From the NCBI GenBank assembly GCA_028641055.1, contig CM054059.1, positions 433,880,167-433,944,166 on the forward strand: a DNA stretch of 64,000 nt, given 5' to 3'. Numbering within the stretch: position 1 is the stretch's first letter; each line of letters starts with the position of its first letter. Both the position numbers and the translations under genes were made by a program. The notes under the pieces are model-generated. The model saw only the letters and a list, made by a program, of their open reading frames with translations. It ran no database searches and was not told where the DNA came from. This document shows, piece after piece, positions 58,807 to 64,000 of this stretch. The DNA comes from Alopecurus myosuroides (taxonomy: Eukaryota; Streptophyta; Magnoliopsida; Poales; Poaceae).

Positions 58807-59038
58807 GTTGGCGCCCACCGTGGGGCCTGCGTCCAAAGGTGTTTACATCACGGGAGAAGCTCGGAAGAACATGGAGAATCTTGTCGTCGGCGAGATCTAC
58901 ATCGACCACAAAGGAGAAAAGACGGTGGACGATTCCGGCTGGGGGCCAGAGTCGGATCACCTCGAATCCGGATCCGTCGTGACAATCGGCCGGATCAGCG
59001 TCTTCATCGGAACAAAAAGATACTCAAGCAAGCTGTGA
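58709..59038 (+). pseudogene. Tat-C gag N-terminal remnant
   Basis: ATG at 58709 is inside the LTR, downstream of the TATA box; the frame passes through the primer site (PRQLAPTVGPA, as in Tat-B) and continues VVGEIYIDHKGEKTVDDSGW and SGSVVTIGRISVFIG, matching the first ~80 residues of Tat-B Gag. From about 59018 the match ends and protease-linked sequence begins in another frame; the gag frame stops at 59036. Capsid and nucleocapsid regions are missing. Confidence 0.78.
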
Positions 59039-62000
59039 ACTCGGTTTCCTCGGCTGTTCCGGAACACCTGAGATGGGCGGAACAAGAGATAACATGGAGC
59101 AGAAGAGATTACCCGGAAAGAATAGAGCACCCGGGAGTCTTTGCATTGGTAGTCGCACCACAGGTTAATGGTTATGAGTTAAAAAGGGTCCTGATGGACG
59201 GTGGAAGTAGCATCAATATCTTGTACTGGGAAACTTTTTCGCGCATGGGTCTCAAGGAGTCCCAGCTGCAGAAAAGTTCAACAATTTTTCATGGAATAGT
59301 GCCGGGTCACTCGGCATGTCCCGAGGGGGAAATCGCATTGGAGGTAGCTTTCGGAGAATCAACGGATAATTATCGAGTGGAGTGGCTCACGTTCGAGGTA
59401 GTCAAATTGTGCAGTCCTTATCACGCACTATTTGGAAGACCGGCTTACGCCAAATTCATGGCCAGGCCGTGTTATGTGTATCTACAACTGAAGATTCCAG
59501 GTCCTAAGCAAACCATCACCATACATGGAAACCGGGACATAGCGGCCGAGTGCGACGAAGGAGATTCGGTAATGGCCGAGCAGGCTTGCAGAAAAGAGGA
59601 ACTCAAGTATTATCGATCTCAAGTAGACCCGGAGGACAGGACCGCATTAAAAAGGCCGAATACTGAGGACGAAAGAGCAAAATTCAAGGCAGCACAAGAC
59701 ACCAAGATGATAGACTTTGTTGAAGGTGATTCTACTAAGAAATTTACTATAGGCTCTAACTTAGACGGCGAGCAGGAGAAGGCACTTGTGGAGTTCATTC
59801 GTTCAAATGCGGACGTATTTGCCTGGACACCTAGCGACATGCCGGGTATCCCTACAGAGTTGGCAGAGCACAGTTTGCATGTAGACCCCAAGTCCAGGCC
59901 TGTGAAGCAGGGCTTGAGGAAGATGAATGAGGAAAGAAGGAAAGCTATAGGTGAAGAAATTGCTCGGCTATTGACAGCCGGCTTCATCATGGAAGTATTT
60001 CATCCGGACTGGTTAGCAAATCCGGTGCTAGTGATGAAAAAGACCAATGAGTGGAGAATGTGTATTGATTTTACGAGTCTCAACAAGCATTGCCCAAAGG
60101 ATCCGTTCGCACTACCAAGGATAGATCAGATCATAGATGCAGTAGCTGGGAGTGACATATTGTGCTTTCTAGACGCTTATTCCGGGTATCATCAGATTAA
60201 ACTCAAGAGGGAGTATTGGGAGAAAACATCGTTTATAACCCCTTTTGGGGCTTTCTGTTACAAAACCATGACATTTGGGTTGAAGAACGCTGGCGCAACT
60301 TATCAATGGTGTATTCAGAAGTGCTTCGAGGACCAAATTGGACGCAACGTCCATGCTTATGTGGATGATGTGGTTATCAAGACCAGGAAGGCCGAAACAT
60401 TTATTGACGATCTGAAGGAAACGTTCAAGAACTTAAGGAGGTATCAGATGAAGCTTAACCCGACAAAGTGCGTATTTGGAGTCCCAGCCGGGAAATTACT
60501 TGGCTTTATCGTTTCCGAGAGAGGAATTGAGGCAAACCCGGACAAAATCAAAGCTATCCAAGGTCTGAAAAAACCGGAGAATTTGAAGCATGTTCAAAAG
60601 CTCACGGGCTGCGTAGCAGCCTTGAGCCGATTTATATCAAGACTCGGAGAAAAGGCAATACCCTTGTACCGGCTCTTGAGGAAATCCGACAAGTTTGTAT
60701 GGGATCAAGAGGCGGATGAGGCGTTCGAGGCACTAAAGAAGCAGCTATCTGAAGCACCAGTGCTAGCGGCCCCGGGTCCTAAAGAGCCTATGTTGCTATA
60801 CGTGGCAGCTGGCCCCCGAGCCGTCAGTGCAGTAGTGGTTGTGGAGCGTAAAGAGGATGGGAAAGGTTATCCAGTCCAGAGACCGGTTTATTACGTCAGT
60901 GAAGTATTATCAGAGGCAAAGCAGCGCTATCCGCATTGGCAAAAACTGGTTTTCGGGGTCTTTATGGCCAGCCGGAAACTGAAGCCGTATTTCCAGGAAC
61001 ACCCCATAACCGTGGTCAGCTCAATACCAATGTCGGATATCATTAGAAACTCGGATGCAACCGGAAGAATAGCCAAATGGGCGATAGAAATGGGGGATTA
61101 TCACATCAGCTACGAGCCCAGGTCAGCAATCAAATCTCAGGCTTTGGTCGATTTCGTTAATGATTGGACACACACAGGCATGACTACCACGGTTCCAAAC
61201 TCTGAGTCATGGACCATGCACTTCGATGGATCAAAGCAGTATGAAGGATCAGGAGCTGGGGTGGTGCTAACATCACCCAAAGGAGACAAATTGAGTTACG
61301 TACTACAAATTCACTTTGACTGTTCCAATAACGTGGCCGAGTATGAGGCCCTATTGCATGGCTTAAAGGTAGCCAAGGAGATGAACATCAAGAGGATACG
61401 ATGCTTCGGAGATTCAGACCTTGTGGTACAGCAGGTGTCAGGAACTTGGGATAGAAAGGACGCAACTATGGCAGCATACCGCAGGGAAGTTGATAGGGTT
61501 GCGGGATGTTTTTCCGGGTATGAGGTGGAGCACATAGATAGAAGAAAGAATGAGGCAGCCGACGCCCTCGCTAGACTCGGCTCGCGCAGAGAGCCGGTCC
61601 CACCCAACGTTTTCCTGGACGAATTATGGCGACCATCAGTTAAAACCGAGTCAGAGGAGGAATTGGCAAGTCAAGACCCGGATTTAGGACTCGTGGCCAC
61701 TGTACGCGCTATCCCAGAGTGGACAGAACCATTTTTGGCCTACCTATCACGAGGCGAGTTACCACAGCAAGAAGTGTTAGCAAGGCAAATTTTGCGGCGA
61801 GCAAAGGGATATTCTATCATCAACGGGGAGTTATACAAGAGAAGCACCGCGGGGGTCTTTTTGCGTTGCGTGGCACCAGAAGAGGGCCGGCAGATCCTCA
61901 AGGAAATCCATGAAGGCGATTGCGGGCATCATGCATCCACAAGATCCCTTGTGGCCAAGGCTTATCGACACGGATTTTTCTGGCTCACGGCCCTAGCAGA

Positions 62001-63000
62001 TGCGGAACGATTAGTAGCAAGGTGTGACGGATGTCAAAGGTACGCTCGCCAAACCCATGTGCCGGCTATGGAATTACGGACCATCCCGTTAACTTGGCCG
62101 TTCGCCGTCTGGGGGATGGACATGGTTGGCCCCTTTCATATGTCACCTTGCAAGAAGACACATCTTTTAGTGGCTATTGATAAGTTTACCAAGTGGGTTG
62201 AGGTTATGCCAGTTACTAATTGTGAAGCAGCTACAGCAGTCAAGTTCCTGAAAAGAATTATCTACCGGTTTGGGTATCCCCACAGCATAATTACCGACAA
62301 TGGAACCAACATGTCCCTTGGTGAGATGGAAAAGTTCTGTGGCAACAATGGAATCCGGCTTGATGTAGCATCAGTGGCTCATCCACAGGCCAACGGACAA
62401 GTGGAGAGGGCAAACCAAGAATTGCTCTGTGGGTTGAAACCACGATTGCGAGTCCCCTGTATCAGGGCTGCTGGCGCATGGGTCGAAGAACTTCCTTCCG
62501 TGGTTTGGGGTATCAACACTACACCTAACAGATCCACTCAAATGACACCCTTCTTCATGGTCTATGGTGCGGAAGCAGTGTTACCGAGTGACATTATCCA
62601 TGATTCACCGCGAGTATCAGCTTACGTTGAAGTGGAGAACGAAAAGACCCGGCAGGACGCCGTAGATATGTTAGAAGAACAAAGGGAACAAGCCCTGGAG
62701 AGATCAACCATTTATCAGCAAGGTTTACGGAGGTATCATAGCCGGCGCGTGAAAACCCGGGTCTTCCAGGAAGGAGACCTGGTTCTGCGCCTGGTACAGT
62801 CAAACGAAGGAAAACACAAATTATCACCGCCATGGGAAGGACCGTTTATCATAAGCCGGAATCTGCACAATGGATCGTATTACTTGGTAGATGCAAGGGA
62901 GGAGTCGGCTACAGTTAATGACACCGCTCACACCACTTCATCTATGCAAGAAAGAGACAGGCCATGGAACGTGGCTCAGCTACGTCCATATTATACTTAG
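58744..63000 (+). CDS. Tat-C protease-RT-RNase H-integrase polyprotein
   Basis: The frame is open for 1418 codons, but its first ~90 codons are read out of phase over the primer site and gag remnant; real coding starts at about 59020. Protease: VLMDGGSSINILY (Asp at residue 152) and LFGRPAYAKF. RT: MCIDFTSLNKHCPKD, CFLDAYSGYHQIK and YVDD (Asp 541-542). A degenerate RNase H follows, then a second RNase H with MHFDGSK (Asp 828), AEYEALLHG, FGDSDLV and AADALARLGS. Integrase: GDCGHHAST, CDGCQRYA, catalytic Asp 1126, Asp 1185 and Glu 1221 (DD35E), and WEGPFIIS. It ends RPYYT at 63000. Unlike Tat-A/B there is no amber before RT; the aligned segment reads LDGEQEKALVEF. Pol seems undamaged although gag is gone. 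Confidence 0.9.
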   Translation: MCRLAPRSVTPGNVCRGYPTTVGAHRGACVQRCLHHGRSSEEHGESCRRRDLHRPQRRKDGGRFRLGARVGSPRIRIRRDNRPDQRLHRNKKILKQAVNSVSSAVPEHLRWAEQEITWSRRDYPERIEHPGVFALVVAPQVNGYELKRVLMDGGSSINILYWETFSRMGLKESQLQKSSTIFHGIVPGHSACPEGEIALEVAFGESTDNYRVEWLTFEVVKLCSPYHALFGRPAYAKFMARPCYVYLQLKIPGPKQTITIHGNRDIAAECDEGDSVMAEQACRKEELKYYRSQVDPEDRTALKRPNTEDERAKFKAAQDTKMIDFVEGDSTKKFTIGSNLDGEQEKALVEFIRSNADVFAWTPSDMPGIPTELAEHSLHVDPKSRPVKQGLRKMNEERRKAIGEEIARLLTAGFIMEVFHPDWLANPVLVMKKTNEWRMCIDFTSLNKHCPKDPFALPRIDQIIDAVAGSDILCFLDAYSGYHQIKLKREYWEKTSFITPFGAFCYKTMTFGLKNAGATYQWCIQKCFEDQIGRNVHAYVDDVVIKTRKAETFIDDLKETFKNLRRYQMKLNPTKCVFGVPAGKLLGFIVSERGIEANPDKIKAIQGLKKPENLKHVQKLTGCVAALSRFISRLGEKAIPLYRLLRKSDKFVWDQEADEAFEALKKQLSEAPVLAAPGPKEPMLLYVAAGPRAVSAVVVVERKEDGKGYPVQRPVYYVSEVLSEAKQRYPHWQKLVFGVFMASRKLKPYFQEHPITVVSSIPMSDIIRNSDATGRIAKWAIEMGDYHISYEPRSAIKSQALVDFVNDWTHTGMTTTVPNSESWTMHFDGSKQYEGSGAGVVLTSPKGDKLSYVLQIHFDCSNNVAEYEALLHGLKVAKEMNIKRIRCFGDSDLVVQQVSGTWDRKDATMAAYRREVDRVAGCFSGYEVEHIDRRKNEAADALARLGSRREPVPPNVFLDELWRPSVKTESEEELASQDPDLGLVATVRAIPEWTEPFLAYLSRGELPQQEVLARQILRRAKGYSIINGELYKRSTAGVFLRCVAPEEGRQILKEIHEGDCGHHASTRSLVAKAYRHGFFWLTALADAERLVARCDGCQRYARQTHVPAMELRTIPLTWPFAVWGMDMVGPFHMSPCKKTHLLVAIDKFTKWVEVMPVTNCEAATAVKFLKRIIYRFGYPHSIITDNGTNMSLGEMEKFCGNNGIRLDVASVAHPQANGQVERANQELLCGLKPRLRVPCIRAAGAWVEELPSVVWGINTTPNRSTQMTPFFMVYGAEAVLPSDIIHDSPRVSAYVEVENEKTRQDAVDMLEEQREQALERSTIYQQGLRRYHSRRVKTRVFQEGDLVLRLVQSNEGKHKLSPPWEGPFIISRNLHNGSYYLVDAREESATVNDTAHTTSSMQERDRPWNVAQLRPYYT
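58809..58825 (+). other. Tat-C primer binding site (tRNA-Lys)
   Basis: TGGCGCCCACCGTGGGG, two bases after the LTR, complementary to the tRNA-Lys 3' end. Confidence 0.92.
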
Positions 63001-64000
63001 TAAAGACTATATTGGCAAGAGGAATTGCACGATGTAACAGGCAGCAGGTTTCAGACGTACTCTTTTCCTATCCAGGGTACCCTTGGGGACTGGATGGGTT
63101 TTTAATGAGGCGTCTTGCTGACCTAACTTTTTCATATCAAGTAAAGAGGTGGTTATTCTTATGTTCTTCAGTCTCTGTACGTTGCACATATTCAGGTCTT
63201 GGGGGCTGATTGCTTGAATAGCACAGTTGCAAACTCAAAGACCCGGCCTTGATGCCTATGAGTTATGAGGACCGATTACTCGCAAACGAGTACGGCTGCA
63301 ATCTTATAACCGGACAAAGGAGCCAAAATTTCTTGACTTTTCTTACTTAAGCTCGATGTGACTCGCACTAAAATGGCATGATTTGCTCGCTTATGATTAC
63401 AATCAGCCATGAAGCCCAATGGGACTTGGTTGACCCTGTCTTCGTACAGATGTAACAACATGATATCCATGCGAAAGCCGGCTTATAGTACAAGATAGTC
63501 AAAAGGGTCATCTAAACCACAAGTTATGCAGAGTACAGGGCTAATAGCCGGAAACTCAACGATTATTAAGCATAACTTCAGAACCTATGTGAAACGGCTC
63601 TGGGCTTTTTGGATTTAGCAGCAAACAATGTGTTCTCTTTAAAAAATCACGTATCCCCAACTCAGAAATCCGGGCCTTGGGGACTCGGGATTTTGAGAAA
63701 GAGAAAAATTGCTTAGTTGTTAAAGCTCAAAAAGTCCAAACATCCGAGTCTTGGGGGCTTGGGGACTCCGAAGCAAGTCCGCTTGTCAACACCCATGAAA
63801 CCCGGAAACCGAGTCTCACAAAAGGAACAATAAAGAAAATCGGATATCTAGTGCAAATGAGTTCAAAAGTGAATAGATTTAAAAGCTCCGAAGAGGAATA
63901 GAGTGTATCAAGACTTTAGCGTGCATTACAAAATCCCGGTAAATGATATCAAAGGTGCACAGGCGCACCATCCAAAAAATAATTGTTTAAATGGCACATC
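63001..64000 (+). other. Tat-C region downstream of pol, no gene seen
   Basis: No domain is recognisable on either strand. The words CTTGGGGACT and CTTGGGGGCT recur at about 63085, 63198, 63675 and 63751-63768; they resemble the polypurine tract of Tat-B (CTTGGGGGCTAC). If an antisense gene like that of Tat-A/B exists it must lie further right. Confidence 0.7.

Larger units (their letters stand above)
58331..64000 (+). mobile_element. Tat-C: Tat-lineage element, plus strand, gag-deleted, runs off the window
   Basis: 5' LTR 58331-58806 (TGATGGAGGG...CCCACGACA) followed by a tRNA-Lys primer site. The insertion target would be TCCGT (58326-58330), unverified because the 3' end is outside. Its LTR is unrelated in sequence to Tat-A/B but proteins are alike. 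The gag has been reduced to its N-terminal segment. Pol is open to 63000. Confidence 0.85.

Noticed and set aside
1..64000. Host genes, CRISPR arrays, bacterial operons
   Set aside because: Every long frame with a recognisable domain belongs to a retroelement; repeats are LTRs with TSDs, not spaced arrays.

Overview
The window holds nested plant LTR retrotransposons and one non-LTR retroposon. I found no convincing host gene, rRNA, functional tRNA or CRISPR. The element types (Athila, Tat and Tekay/Del-like Ty3/gypsy lineages with long LTRs, tRNA-Asp, tRNA-Lys and initiator-tRNA-Met primer sites) and the multi-level nesting point to a large grass genome, probably Pooideae (wheat/barley/oat/ryegrass group). 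The species is inferred, not demonstrated.

Stratigraphy, with insertion boundaries read directly from target-site duplications (TSDs). The oldest layer is a decayed Athila-like element on the minus strand (Ath-A: left arm 1553-5954, right arm 53744-54580). Tat-A (minus strand, 5955-53743, TSD GTGCA) is inserted in it. Three later insertions hit Tat-A: Ath-B, a gag-protease-only Athila-like element (7089-27152, TSD ATCAT); a 0.97 kb poly(A) retroposon (30357-31329, 16-bp TSD); and Chr-A, a young intact chromovirus (37968-52468, TSD GTTCA). A second member of the Tat-A family, Tat-B (12430-24503, TSD CTCAT), sits inside the gag of Ath-B. To the left, 1-1552 is the 3' part of another Chr-A family LTR. 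To the right, 54581-58330 is a related long LTR (Chr-B), cut by Tat-C (plus strand, 58331 to beyond the window).

Tat-A and Tat-B have gag, protease, RT, a degenerate RNase H, an additional RNase H, and integrase on the minus strand. Convergent to these, on the plus strand, is an intron-containing gene with its own TATA-box promoter next to the 3' LTR; it encodes a 'putative gypsy-type transposon' domain protein. Both copies have an in-frame amber codon between protease and RT, followed by a possible hairpin. Chr-A has two 4334-bp LTRs differing at about five positions, an extra 296-codon ORF upstream of gag, and an uninterrupted 1462-codon gag-pol with all catalytic residues and a C-terminal chromodomain-like region. 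Its LTRs contain what look like small spliced exons using a GC-AG intron. Tat-C has lost most of gag but keeps a long open protease-RT-RNase H-integrase frame.

The most interesting signals are the spliced antisense gene, the shared amber plus hairpin, the exon-like module and conserved block inside the long LTRs, and the upstream ORF of Chr-A.
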